Shown here in pieces: positions 1-10,922 of a DNA stretch of 64,000 bases; position 1 is the first letter of the stretch; each line of letters opens with the position of its first letter. Both the position numbers and the translations under genes were made by a program. Under the pieces are notes generated by a model that searched no databases, had not been told where the DNA came from, and saw only the letters and a list, made by a program, of their open reading frames with translations. The DNA comes from Spinacia oleracea (taxonomy: Eukaryota; Streptophyta; Magnoliopsida; Caryophyllales; Amaranthaceae): positions 143,995,861-144,059,860 of the forward strand of contig NC_079492.1 of the NCBI RefSeq assembly GCF_020520425.1, written 5' to 3'.

Positions 1-449
1 TGCAAGTATTTATTTTGAGGTGTGTAATGCGTATATTGGTGTATACGCTTCGTATACATCAGACTTGTGTGCAACGCTGTAATTAAAGTACACACGTCAA
101 TCGGGCTGGGATGAGGAAAGGAAGTGGGATATTTTGGGATGGTATTATAAACGTAGTTTAATAAAATAAAATCCCATGTACAGCATTTTCTTTCGTTTAT
201 CTCCCTGTACACCCAATAACATGAGTCGAGCCCAATACTAATGACGTGGTGGCATACGGCTACGTATGCTAGAAATAATTTACATAGATAAACCCAAGTT
301 AAGGGCGTATTCAATAGTAGCGTCTAAGATAACAGACCGATGGCATTTTGATATGTACGTATCGCTAGTTGTAAAATTTGTAAGTGGTTAATAAAGTAGC
401 GATTTAATGTAGCATGTACCATTATGACCTATTCAAAATACTACTTGTA
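1..449. other. intergenic, nothing recognised
   Basis: AT-rich DNA without a coding signal or recognisable element. It is the left flank of the Pack-MULE that follows. Confidence 0.5.
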
Positions 450-806
450 TAATTTATACGGTTTTTTCATGATATGCCCATAAGGTTTCACGAAATTCAC
501 CAAATACCCCTACGTGTTTCAAAATACATAATATACCCCTATTTAAACTTATTTTGCACCAAATACCCTTGAACTTAACGACCGTTAATGTTCCGTTAGT
601 GTTATTTTACCTTTATACCCTTACTCATCCAATATTCTACAATTCACTTAAAAATAAAAAAAAATAAAAAAACACTTCTTCTCTTCTCTCCTCTCCTGTT
701 CCTAGACCCATTCATTTTCATCCCAGATTCCCAATTTCCTATTTCATCATCTTCTTCACTCCATTTTCTCACTCCTGCCATTTTTGCTCTGTTAAAAAAC
801 AATAAT

Positions 807-1046
807 ATGTCTAGCCCATTGATTAGCACTAACCCCAACACGAATCCGTACCCGCCTCCTGATTCGAATCCAACCTTAAACCCATATCCTCCTCCGAGTC
901 CTGGGTCTAATCTGGTAATGTTGCCGCCACCGCCATCTCCATTGATTTCGCCACCGCCATTGTCAGCTACAGTTTCTAGGGTTTCGATTCATAATGTTCA
1001 GAACCATATTTGGGAGGCGGCTACATCGTATATTTGCTCGGGTTGA
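807..1046 (+). pseudogene. proline-rich open frame inside the Pack-MULE
   Basis: An 79-codon frame starts at an ATG after an A-rich stretch. It is rich in Pro, Ser and Asn, with repeated PYPPP and PPPPSP motifs, then has a less biased tail and a stop 42 bases before the SKIP14-like start. I do not recognise the family. It may be a second captured gene fragment or the captured 5' leader of the SKIP14-like gene read through by chance. No intron or start context supports an independent gene. Confidence 0.35.
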
Positions 1047-1088
1047 TTGTTGGAGGAGAGAGTTTGTTGATTTGTTGTTATTTTGGGG

Positions 1089-1745
1089 ATGGCTTTGAAT
1101 TTTTTGCATCGGATCTTTCCGGTCCATCTTCCTAAAGAGAATATGGTTCATGGTGGTTCAGAGGATAGGGACATTCGTGAATTGTTGCCTGCTGATCCTT
1201 TTGGGATGGATATTAGCTCCACATTAACCGCCATTACGGGGTGGCTTGAAGATCTAGGAGCTGATTATGGTGCTTATTGTAAAGGGGATTACCCTCTTTT
1301 CGCTGGATGGAATTTCTGGTGGAATAACACGCCTATGGAATTCCAGAAGTTCCCAAAAAAAAAAAAGTGTGATGATAGGATACTAAAAGATGCCTGGGAT
1401 AATAGTTATTTCCCTGCAGAGGAATTTTGGCGTCCTACCATTGGTTCTGCAGATAATGATAGCATTTACAAGATTGATTGTCATTGTAAGATTACTAAAG
1501 ATGATGGGTACCTTCAAGAGGTAGAATTTGGACATATGGTGAATGATGGAGGTGTCTGTTTCAATTGTCCCTTGGATGGTGTTGAGTTTGGTACTGGTAA
1601 TGACAGCTTCAACAGGGAAGATGATATTTGCGGGATGAGTATCGATATGGCTGTTGTTACTGAAGATATATCGGAGCCTCCTCACCCAGCCTTAACCTAT
1701 GCTCTTCACTATTTGGGTATTTGGTGCAAACAAATTTACAAATAA
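1089..1745 (+). pseudogene. captured N-terminal fragment of an F-box SKIP14-like gene
   Basis: From the ATG at 1089 the frame reads MALNFLHRIFPVHLPKEN, then a conserved-looking block LLPADPFGMDISSTLTAITG and WLEDLGADYGAY, and later HPALTYALHYLGI. From memory of the family this matches the N-terminal region of plant F-box protein SKIP14, where the last motif leads into the F-box. Here the match stops at about residue 213 and a foreign tail ends at a stop at 1745. The F-box and everything after it, needed to bind ASK/SKP1 in an SCF ubiquitin ligase, are missing. A run of A at 1355-1366 encodes a lysine stretch. The frame is open, so a short protein or a regulatory RNA could be made, but no function should be assumed. 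Confidence 0.6.
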
Positions 1746-1953
1746 GTGTATATTGTGCAAAAAGTTTATAAATATGTGCAATTGGTGAATTATAAACATG
1801 ACTTAACGGAGGACTAACGGAAAGTCAAAATAAGGGTATTTGGTGAACAGTATGAAAAAAATAGGGGTATATTATGTATTTTGAAACACGCAGGGGTATT
1901 TGGTGAATTTCGTGAAACCTTAGGGGCATTTCATGAAAAAACCGTAATTTATA

Positions 1954-2697
1954 AGTGTTTAAATAAAGTAGAATTTAACATAACAGGTAGTGTTTTGACA
2001 TGATCAAACACTACTTGTAAAGATTATAAGTATTTTGTAAGATAACGGTTAATGGTATAGGTAACAATTGTGTAATACTTATCAAACATTAAAAATAGCA
2101 GTGACTAAAGGTAGCTGGTATCGTTTGATCAAATTGTAATAAAGTTTTAACAAAATATACAAATTTTATTGTATTTTTTAAACTGCTAATTCACCGAACG
2201 CTTATACCAATTATCACTTATCAGTTACTTTAACGGCTAACTTTTACCTGTTATTCTAACCGCTACTCACTACTCCACTATTAAAAGCTATTTCTCACCG
2301 ATAATTTTACCGAACAGGGCATAGTAAAAGTATTCTTTATTGTTAACAAAATTGCGTCGCTCAAATGGGATTTACGATACCTACAATTTAACGTAGCAAG
2401 TAGTGTTTTGACATAATCAAATACCTACAGAGCATGTTTGTTTAGGGGATAAGGGGAAAGGATCGATAGAGATTATCCATCCAATTTAATATTTACATGG
2501 AGGTGGTAAGGGGAGAGATAACGAGAGAAACATGATTGAAATAAGGGGCTTATATTCCACAACATATTATATGCATCCAGGTGCACCGTACACTCTCTTA
2601 CATTTTTTCCTTATATGGTGACGAAAAAATGTGATTACGGTTACTAACGGACATAAAAATACTCTTGAATACACGATTATCCGGATGCATACAGTTT
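1954..2697. other. intergenic, nothing recognised
   Basis: AT-rich, non-coding. It begins just outside the Pack-MULE's right duplication. I see no clear element boundary. Confidence 0.4.
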
Positions 2698-2719
2698 TCA
2701 CAAATTCTTATTTACAATG

Positions 2720-2991
2720 GGTGTACAATAAATATTGTACATCGAAGTAAAAGTTAACTCAAAATGCTTAAAAGTTAAGTTTATATAGGTAAAAGTTATC
2801 TATTTTTAAGTGATAAATGTTTTCATTTTAAGAAAAACTTATTTTTTCAAAATCACTAATAATGTATAAAGTTAATCATTTAATCATTTCTATCAACTTT
2901 TTTTTACTAATATAAAAGTTAATCAAAACTATGATAAAGTTAAAAAAAAGGGAAAAAGTTATCTTGATGTACAATAAATTTATTGTACACC
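2720..2991. mobile_element. MITE with TIR GGTGTACAATAAATATTGTA (copy 1)
   Basis: The ends are inverted: GGTGTACAATAAATATTGTA on the left and TACAATAAATTTATTGTACA near the right end. The interior is non-coding and AT-rich. A second copy lies at 7222-7510. Homology between the copies runs about 15-25 bp beyond these TIRs (for example AAGACCTTTTGT on the right), so the true element is probably 2698-3015. No duplication was identified, so the superfamily is open. Confidence 0.6.
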
Positions 2992-3015
2992 TTGTACGCA
3001 CAAGACCTTTTGTAC

Positions 3016-4919
3016 AACTTCAGCTTATATCCTACTTTTAACCCAATTTATACCGAAAAAAAGATAATACATATAATCATATATTATCCTTGTTGCACTA
3101 ACAATTCTCTATCCTTAATCTTTTATTCGTTATGACCTTATCCCTTATGACAAAGGTCCAAAAGTATCCAAATGGACCAACCTTATGTTTCTCTTAATTG
3201 ATATTGCTATAAGATATTTTTTCATGTTAGCCGTAAACATTTCAAACATCTAGTTGCATGGGTTGTCACCTTAATCTTGTTAACAGCAAATTTTTAGGAG
3301 ATGTTTGAGACCAAAAAAATTAGGATTGTTTGTTAAGAGATGACTGAAAATTGAAAGAAAGATTGTTGAGAGCAAAGTGTTATTTTTGTGTGTGTAGAGA
3401 GCCATAAAAAGCAAGGTGACAAATGATGTAGATAAGATTCGATCTCAGGTCTTGGATATCACCTCCTCAAGACTTTACCAATTAAGTTACTTAGCATCAC
3501 AAAATTGATAAGGCTTATTAATGTAAATATGCCAATTTCAAAATTGAGAAGTATATAGTTTAAAGTTAAATTAAATTCTCTCTAATCATGTTCTTGATAC
3601 TTGGTACCATGTACGTAAATTAATAAATGAAAAGGCAAAAAAAAAAAAAAAAAAAAAATCAACTAGTATTGCATAAAAAAAAACAAAAATCAACTAGTAA
3701 AATTATACTTCGTATTAGTATAAAACTTACGGAGTAATCTTCAACAAAAATACTTCCTCCGTATTTTATTAGGAGCCACATATTGATCAATACTCGTATT
3801 AAGAAATGAGAGTTGAATCTAATAAAAATAATAAAATAAGCAGGAGAAAGAGTAATAAACAAATAGAAAACTTATTTTAATCAAAGTAGAAAGATAGTTT
3901 ATTGTAATAGTGGTCCATATAGAAAATTAAAAAAATATACGGAGAGAATAAGTTTCAACTAGTATTAGTAGTTTATAATACTTCTAGAATTATACTCCGA
4001 CATCGGAGGCAAGTATGTAAAATATACGAAGTAATTATTAAAACTTTGTCTAATTTGTTGAGTGTTGACATGGGCATACAACTTCTTCCCGCTGACTGAA
4101 GTTGCTTAGGCCTATCCGTGATGAATACTCTTTTCGTCGCTTTTTGTTCTATATGCATTTTGTTTAACGTGTCTCATTTTATATTATTACGTTGAGAATC
4201 TTTTTTTTTATTACTTCGAATCACATAAATGCTTTAATATTTTGGCAAAAATTATGTCTAAAAAATATTCTAACTAATTAAATTTATCGGGATATATAAT
4301 CTCTCATACTTTTTCATTAAGGTATTAAATCTTTCATATTTTCCCAATCTCAGATTTTGGATAAAAGTAAAAACATTATATTATAAGTAAAATAATTTGC
4401 ATTGTTAAATAAAATATAGAAGAGAATTCAATCTACATTAATTAGTCGTTAAATTGTGTGCATGATACCAAACATAAAACTTAAAAAGGACGGAAGGGGT
4501 GTAATTTCCTATGTGATTTCCATCTTTTTTATATTTAGAGTATGTTCTATTTTTCTGATTTATGTTAACTTATTTTATCTGGACTTATTTTTGAAAAAAT
4601 CGAACAAAACAAGATCTTGACTCTTGAGCTAACATTATACTTCATTTCCATAAAGTGAAAATGCTTTGAAATTGCAAAAACATGGGAAACTTCATAATTA
4701 GTACTCCTATAAGGCTACAACCAAATAACACCTTAGTTTTTTTTTTTTTTTGACATAGAAAAAAGATACAAGAAAAGAAAAACTAACTAAATAACACCTT
4801 AGTTGATGCATGCAAATATGCAATAATAATCCTCTATTAAGCATGCAAATACTCAAGTAACAAAAAAAAAAGAAAAAAGAAAGAAAGAGGAAGCTAGTAT
4901 CATAATATAATTTCATGAT
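3016..4919. other. intergenic, AT-rich
   Basis: Non-coding. It contains homopolymer runs (for example a long A run near 3636-3658) and degenerate Stowaway-like pieces near 3750-3950. No gene supported. Confidence 0.4.
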
Positions 4920-5068
4920 CACCTTGGGTGGATCTTGTTGTCGTTGATGACGTTGACGCCGACGACGAGGAAGTAGAGGCCGACGCCGTTTGATAACTGC
5001 TTGGTGGTTGATTGGTGGAAGCCACCAAACACGGCAAAGGTTGTCTTGTAGTAGTGGTGGTTTTGTTA
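4920..5068 (-). pseudogene. GC-richer, coding-like fragment interrupted by a Helitron
   Basis: This stretch is clearly richer in G and C than its surroundings. One minus-strand frame reads TTFAVFGGFHQSTTKQLSNG and then a hydrophobic run LYFLVVGVNV, ending at a possible GT donor. The Helitron at 5069 sits at its upstream edge. I cannot name a family; it may be an exon remnant. Confidence 0.25.
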
Positions 5069-5565
5069 TCTATACTAATATATTAAAAGGCGTTTTGAAG
5101 AACGTATACGTGTCACGTAGACCTCTCCTTATTACGCCACGTCACCACTAATTAGCATCATGACACGTCATTACAACCAAAAAACATCTAACAAGGATCG
5201 AACACCAAACCTCTTTGTTAAAAGTTACACTTCTTACCATCTTAACCAATTACAACTTATGTAATATCTTTCCATATAAGCCTATATATTCTTTTTACAA
5301 TAAACAAATACATTGAATAAAAGTGAATGTAAAAAAAAGGAATGATTACTTAATTCATAAATGTACAATTATTACTTTGAAGAAAAGGATCCGACTTTGT
5401 TTAGATTTTTGGATGTGGAATTTAATCGGGAAGGTTGTTGATCGGTCACTAATCTTATGTCACCACCGTAATTTGATGATGACATCATCTATACGTACAC
5501 ATATTTTAAAAAAAAAAGCCCGAATAAAAGTCAAAACCCGGGGCAACGCCCGGGTTACATACTAG
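5069..5565 (+). mobile_element. non-autonomous Helitron (497 bp)
   Basis: It starts TCTATACTAATATATTAAAA after a host A and ends CTAG before a host T, as Helitrons do. A GC-rich hairpin, CCCGGGGCAACGCCCGGG, lies 11 bases before the CTAG end. It has no coding capacity. Near-identical ends occur at 10923-11508, 54636-54825 and, reversed, 57397-58036. Confidence 0.9.
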
Positions 5566-6079
5566 TTAATTTTTCTAAACAACCGGAGAGTTTTCTTCTG
5601 CCGGAGGTGGCCACGTGGCCCACGTACTATTCCTATCATAATTTTCATTGTGTTTGATCGGTTTGCTTTATGGTTGTGCATTTTTTGCAAACACCAGAAA
5701 CCTGAGAGAAAAACAAACTTGTTTCGGTTGAAAGGGCAGGTGCTTCTTTTAACTTTCCAAGTACAAATATATGTATATATACGGAGTATATACTCACTCC
5801 TCTTTTTTCTTTTCTTTTTCTTTTTTCTTTTTTGACATAGGATAAAAAAACAAAAGAAAGCAAAAACTTAACCAGTAGGCCCAACACCAACCGGTCTCTT
5901 TTATTTTCTAACGGACACAATTATTTTATCATTTTATCGCGAATGCAATAATTCAATCATTAACTATTTTAATTATCAATATTTAAAGAGATGATAGTTT
6001 ATTATAAATTTATACAATAAGTCATGATAAGACGACCTCATATGACAATAATTTTTCTTAATATAAATCATACTATTAA
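5566..6079. other. intergenic with pyrimidine-rich tract
   Basis: Non-coding. A palindromic CCACGTGG (G-box-like) lies near 5610 and a C/T-rich tract near 5800-5835. No gene seen. Confidence 0.35.
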
Positions 6080-6095
6080 ATTGATAGTTAAAATA

Positions 6096-6267
6096 CCAAT
6101 TGAGGTTGGCATGAGTGGTTAAGGAGCAAAAAGGTCTCGGGTTCGAGCCTTGGGAATGGAAAAAATCTCAACTGGGAGGGATGTTGCCCATCGAGGTACC
6201 CATGCAAACTCCCGCGGGAATCGTCCACTCGCCGAAGGCGGTGGAAACTCCTCGTAGTAGAACAAAA
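6096..6267 (+). mobile_element. tRNA-derived SINE, family A
   Basis: An A-box-like motif (TTGGCATGAGTGGTTAAG) is followed by a B-box-like motif (GGTTCGAGCC), together an internal RNA polymerase III promoter. The element is flanked by the direct repeat ATTGATAGTTAAAATA at 6080-6095 and 6268-6283, which is typical of LINE-assisted insertion. A second copy is at 6.04e4 (60402-60577). Confidence 0.85.
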
Positions 6268-6413
6268 ATTGATAGTTAAAATAGACTATACAAGAAGTTA
6301 GTGTCAAGAATCAAACCGCGTTATCTAAAAAGAACATAAAAGGTATATACTCCGTATGTTGCAAATTGCTAATGTTAAAAGTTTTAAAAATATAAAAGTG
6401 AGTTTATATGTTA

Positions 6414-6830
6414 CTACCTCCGTTTTAAAATAAACTTTATACTTTGGAAAATTTGGTAATATTAATTCAATCTTTGGCCGATTTTCTTTTATTAAGCCCA
6501 CCTACGACATATTTTTTAATACCTTTACCACCCAACGACTTTTATTGGGCCCAACACGTCATAAACCTATTGTAGGCGGTAATATGTCCCTACGTGGAAG
6601 TACTCTTTTTCGATATATTCAGTCATCATCATCAATTCATCACCATCTCGATGATTTTTTCACCGCTTATCGGTCACTTAAGCCCAATAAAAGTCGTTGG
6701 GTAATAAATGTGGGATTATTAAAAAATATGTCGTAGGTGGGATTAATAAAAGAAAACCGGCCAAAGGTTGGATTAATATTACTAAATTTTCCTTATACTT
6801 TATGTTTTAGTTTGTTTCATAATATTTTTT
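6414..6830. mobile_element. hairpin-forming MITE with arms over 100 bp
   Basis: The left end reads CTACCTCCGTTTTAAAATAA after TA. Two long inverted arms, about 6446-6550 and 6682-6792, pair over features such as GCCCAATAAAAGTCGTTGGG, around a unique core of about 130 bp. A transcript would fold into a long stem. The right end is degraded. The TA site and terminal motif suggest Stowaway (Tc1/mariner). Confidence 0.65.
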
Positions 6831-7221
6831 ATACTCTGTTTATTCTATTTTTGGACATGAAAATTACTACCTTATATTTCTTACCTCACAATATTTACAA
6901 TTTTTCACTCATATTCTCTTACTTTATTCATTTTTCCATCCACATTATTATATTTCTCTTATTTTATACATATTTCATTATATTCAACTAATTTTTTATT
7001 TTTGTCTTACCATTTGTATAAATAGTAACCGTAAAATTCTCTATGTAACGGAATAGTGAAAGAAGATGATATTCCGGTTTCTTGGAGATAAGAACTTGTC
7101 TATTTGCTCGCAAGTCAGGTATAAGTCCATGAATAAAGAAATAATCTTGATTGTATTTACAAAAATAACCTCATATTCATAGATTTGACGTGATGAATTG
7201 AGGATTCACAAATTTACAGGT

Positions 7222-7510
7222 GGTGTACGATAAATATTGTACATCGAAATATAAATTGATTCAAAATGCTTAAAAGTTACATTTATATATGTAAAAGTTA
7301 TGGAGTATCTATTTTTTAGTGATACAATTTTTCATTTTAATAAAAAAAATTCTTCAAAATTACTAATAATGTATAAAATTAATTATTTAACCATTTAAAA
7401 TGTTTATCCATCAACTTTTTTTTAATAATATAAAATTTATAAAAACTAGATTAAAATTATAAAAAACTGCATAAAAGTTATCTTGGTGTACACTAAATTT
7501 ATTATACACC
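7222..7510. mobile_element. MITE with TIR GGTGTACRATAAATATTGTA (copy 2)
   Basis: Diverged second copy of the element at 2720-2991, with matching ends and interior in the same orientation. Confidence 0.6.
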
Positions 7511-7745
7511 TTATGCGTGTAAGACCTTTTGTTAAGGATTTCTTATTTGTGAGAAATTTTGAATCCACTTGAGTCCTACTCCGTACTATTTTACTCCGCT
7601 TCGTATAATAAATCTCGTCAAAGTGACACGTATAAGTGCATATCATGCCAAAGTTTGATCAACTGAGACTTCTAAATTGTTGTCATCACTTCAAACGTAA
7701 AGACTAGTGAACTAGTTATTCATTTTGGAATTCAATTTTTTTGTT

Positions 7746-7990
7746 GACATGAAAACAAGGCACATTGACAAATTCATTTTGGAATTCATTTTCCTTTTTT
7801 GACAAATAGATTTTGGATTTCATTTTACATGAACTAAATTCTACTATACCATGAAAACAAGGCACGTTGACAAATTCATTTTGGAATTCATTTTGCTACA
7901 TGAACTAAATTCTATCATACCATGAATACAAGGCATGTTGATAAATTCATTTTGGAATTCATTTTGCTACATGAACTAAATTCCATTATT
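7746..7990 (+). repeat. short tandem duplication, three copies
   Basis: Three imperfect copies of a unit containing AAATTCATTTTGGAATTCAT followed by ACATGAACTAAATTC. Spacing is about 104 and then 71 bases, because the first unit carries an extra segment. Confidence 0.7.
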
Positions 7991-8367
7991 CTTGTTTAAG
8001 CTCATGTAAAAAAAAAATCCATTATTCAATTTCCTCATTTGTTTGAAACATAATAATTTTACGATTACAATACCACGTATAGTATATGACCTTTGGTGTT
8101 GGGTACTTGTACTACCTCTGTTCCTAAAGGTTTTTAACATTCACTATTTGCGAGCAGAGACATCAATGCAATATTTATCCGTTAAATGTATTCACTTTCG
8201 TATGACAAAAAGTTACGGAGTATAAAAAGTTAATATTTTGAAAATACATGTCGAGACGAATCTAACAATTTAGATCTCATGTGATAACGTTTTGAAATAT
8301 ATAATAATTAGAATTCAGAGTCCATGTTTTCTAACATTGGGCACATAACGGAACTAGTATTATACAA

Positions 8368-8962
8368 TCTAATATATATATATATAAAGGAGGCATATTT
8401 GCTAAAACATTAGAGCGCCACCTAGGATTACTATTGGTTTCGGCCAATGAAAAATAAGATTTCTAATTTATTTTTGAATTAAAAAATCAAGTGTCACGTA
8501 GATAATTAATTAGGTGCCACGTAGATATTTTAATTAATTAATTACTAATATTACAACTCCATCCAAAATCAAACACTCTAATAATTAAAAAATAAATCTA
8601 AAATAAAATTCATCCAAAATCAAACACTAATCTAAAATAAAATTCAATCTAAAATCAAACATTAATCCAATATTGGAGCGCCACGTAGGAAATCTAATAC
8701 TTTTGGCCAATGAAAAATAATATTTTGAAATTATTTTTGACTTAAAAAAGTCAAGTATCACGTAGATAGATAATTAGTCCCCACGTAGATATTTTTATTA
8801 ATTAATTATTAATATTACGCATATACAATTTCATCCAAAATCGAACACTCTAATAATTAAAAAATAAATCTAAAATGAAATTCAATCCAAAATAATCTAA
8901 TCTAATATATACATAACTTAAAATTTTAATAAAGTTCGTGCATCGCACAGGCTAAAATCTAG
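8368..8962 (+). mobile_element. non-autonomous Helitron (595 bp), different family
   Basis: It starts TCTAATATATA after a host A and ends CTAG before a host T. A short hairpin, GTGCATCGCAC, lies before the end. The interior is an imperfect direct duplication (about 8411-8650 and 8670-8900) holding GAGCGCCAC and CCAATGAAAAATAA in each half. Confidence 0.85.
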
Positions 8963-9551
8963 TACTATTATATATACGAAATAATTTAGAATTTAATGAT
9001 AAAATTACGCATCAGTAATATTATTGATGTTTGATTATTGTATATACATACTTAATACTTCTATATTTAAAAATTTTAAGTGTAGAGAAAATAATCCCCC
9101 TTTTGGTTGAATGATAATATAAATACGTTGTCTATGGCTCTATTTTACCTTATTTTTAAAAAACTAAATTATTTACCCTTTTTTTTTTTAGTTCACCTGT
9201 CTACTTGGATCATTATTATAAAAATGATCGATTTATAAACATGAATAAGGGGAGACTCTTATTTTGATGATTTGATCTCTCTCTTATACCACCTAAGCAC
9301 CAACTCCAAATAAGAGTCATTTCGAAAAATTGTGAAAATGCACTAACTCTTAACACTACCCTTATTATTTCTTACCATCATTTTCTAATTTATTTATTTT
9401 CAAAAAAATGATGTGACACTGACTCATCTATTTCACAATTTTCTCTTACAAACTCTAATTAAAATCTCATATATATATATCAATTAATACTCTAGATTTA
9501 GCTCCAATATTTGTTCTCTTTTTTTTTTACATAAGCTTATAGAAAACGTTA
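8963..9551. other. intergenic, AT-rich
   Basis: Non-coding. Around 9270-9450 the phrase AAGAGTCATTTCG and related text resembles Tourist-type MITE interiors, but no ends were found. Confidence 0.3.
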
Positions 9552-9635
9552 CTCCCTTTGTCCTTTAATACTCGCACCGTTTTGACTTTTTGCACTATTT
9601 ACATAAATCACTTTGACTCTATTTTATTTCTAATA

Positions 9636-9913
9636 CTCCCTCCGTCCCAAAATTATAGTCCTATTCTAATTTTGGCTATTAATATCTCCATTTTTTCAGG
9701 TACTATATTAATTAAAAATGCAGAAAACCCCACTCATGTACTATATTCCACTTTTCTATGTACTACATTCTCTTTTTTATGTACTTTATTCCACTTTTCC
9801 ATCCAACTCAATCATCATTTGTACTTTATTTTACTTTTCCATGTACTATATTTTTTTTTTCTTAAAATCCGTGTTTTTGGTCAAACAGGACTATAATTTT
9901 GGGACGGAAGGAG
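9636..9913. mobile_element. Stowaway MITE, nested
   Basis: TIR CTCCCTCCGTCCCAAAATTA at the left and its complement at the right, flanked by TA at 9634-9635 and 9914-9915. The interior is non-coding. Confidence 0.85.
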
Positions 9914-9932
9914 TATATGAAAACAAATGTTA

Positions 9933-10291
9933 CTCCCTCCGAATCTAAATGTTATTCCCGTTTCCTTTTTTAGCGTCCCAAAATAATATTCCCATTTCTT
10001 TTATTTCCTTTTTAATCTCTTCCTTGTAATTTTAACTTTGTAATTCTATTGGTTTATCAATAAAAAACCTTGTAGTCTCATTGGTTGGTTTAAGTTTGGA
10101 TGGATTAATGAGTTTGCATTTTTATTCCTTAAATTCTATTGGTTCAACTATTTTGTTTTCTTGTGAAAATGGAATCAAAAAGCAACAATTTCCATAAAAC
10201 TACATTAATAATAGTTAATCTTATAATGTTTCTTTTTCCTTAATAACCGCGTAAAATAACAAACGGGAATAACATTTAGGTTCGGAGGGAG
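9933..10291. mobile_element. Stowaway-like MITE, nested
   Basis: TIR CTCCCTCCGAATCTAAATGT, with the complement at the right end, and TA on both sides. It belongs to a different subfamily from its neighbour at 9636. Confidence 0.85.
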
Positions 10292-10450
10292 TAGTATATT
10301 GTTGGCTTCATCTTAATATATATTTTCAAAATATTAATATTTTTATAAGTTTTTATAATTTATAGTTAAAAATATTAATGATCAAAATTGTACATTGACA
10401 AGCGTGTCCAGTCAAAACGGTGCGAATATCAAGGGACAAGGGAAGCAGTA

Positions 10451-10922
10451 TGTAACTTAAAACATGCGAAGGGACGAAGTTTATGAAACGTGATGTCATC
10501 TTGCGGAGTCCGATGACCGAGTCCAGGTGGGCGGATTTTCGAAAAGGACAGGTGGAAGGTGGTTATTGAATGCAAGAGTACAGCCGTACGGTGGAGAAAG
10601 AAGTTGAATCGGCGGAAGATTCATCAGCAAAGTTACAAGTATTTAAGGTCCTAAAGCTTGGGATAACGTGGCGATTTACAAAGTGGCGGTTACTTGTACA
10701 GAGTTGGGCTCTTCGGTGTTTTAATTTGGTAGCTTCCCGAACTCCGGCACTTTTCAACATATTTAACTCGGTGATTGACTCGGTGACCACGGTGAGTTGG
10801 ATATTGTTGCGTAATCTCTACTGTACATACATCTTATGTGATATTCTCATACATTGTGAGTTTGTGACCTGTCATATATATATCGCACTCGAAAATTTTA
10901 CAATAAATGTCGTGCACCGCTA
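10451..10922 (+). other. unrecognised, less AT-biased stretch
   Basis: Base composition is more gene-like here. An open frame on the plus strand runs from 10570 through the start of the next Helitron and has no recognisable domain. It could be a gene remnant cut by the Helitron inserted at 10923. I do not claim a gene. Confidence 0.25.

Larger units (their letters stand above)
459..1944 (+). mobile_element. Pack-MULE-like element with long TIRs and 9-bp target-site duplication
   Basis: The two ends are long inverted repeats. Both read inward CGGTTTTTTCATGA, then GGTTTCACGAAATTCACCAA, and stay similar for more than 100 bp. Directly outside lies the same 9-mer, TAATTTATA, at 450-458 and 1945-1953, which is the duplication size of Mutator-like elements. 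No transposase is present. The interior instead carries genic sequence, a truncated F-box-type gene start and a proline-rich open frame, which is the hallmark of a Pack-MULE. The exact ends and duplication are seen in the sequence; the superfamily is inferred from TSD length and TIR length. Confidence 0.85.
9552..10448. mobile_element. Stowaway MITE hosting two nested MITEs
   Basis: The ends are inverted: CTCCCTTTGTCC on the left and, read from the right, CTGCTTCCCTTGTCC. Both continue into CGCACCGTTTTGAC. It is flanked by TA at 9550-9551 and 10449-10450. Two younger elements (9636-9913 and 9933-10291) interrupt it. Confidence 0.75.

Noticed and set aside
6096..6267. Possible tRNA gene (A and B boxes)
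   Set aside because: The boxes belong to a SINE with target duplications and a body unlike a tRNA; no cloverleaf. The same holds for 50231, 46660, 54125 and 60402.
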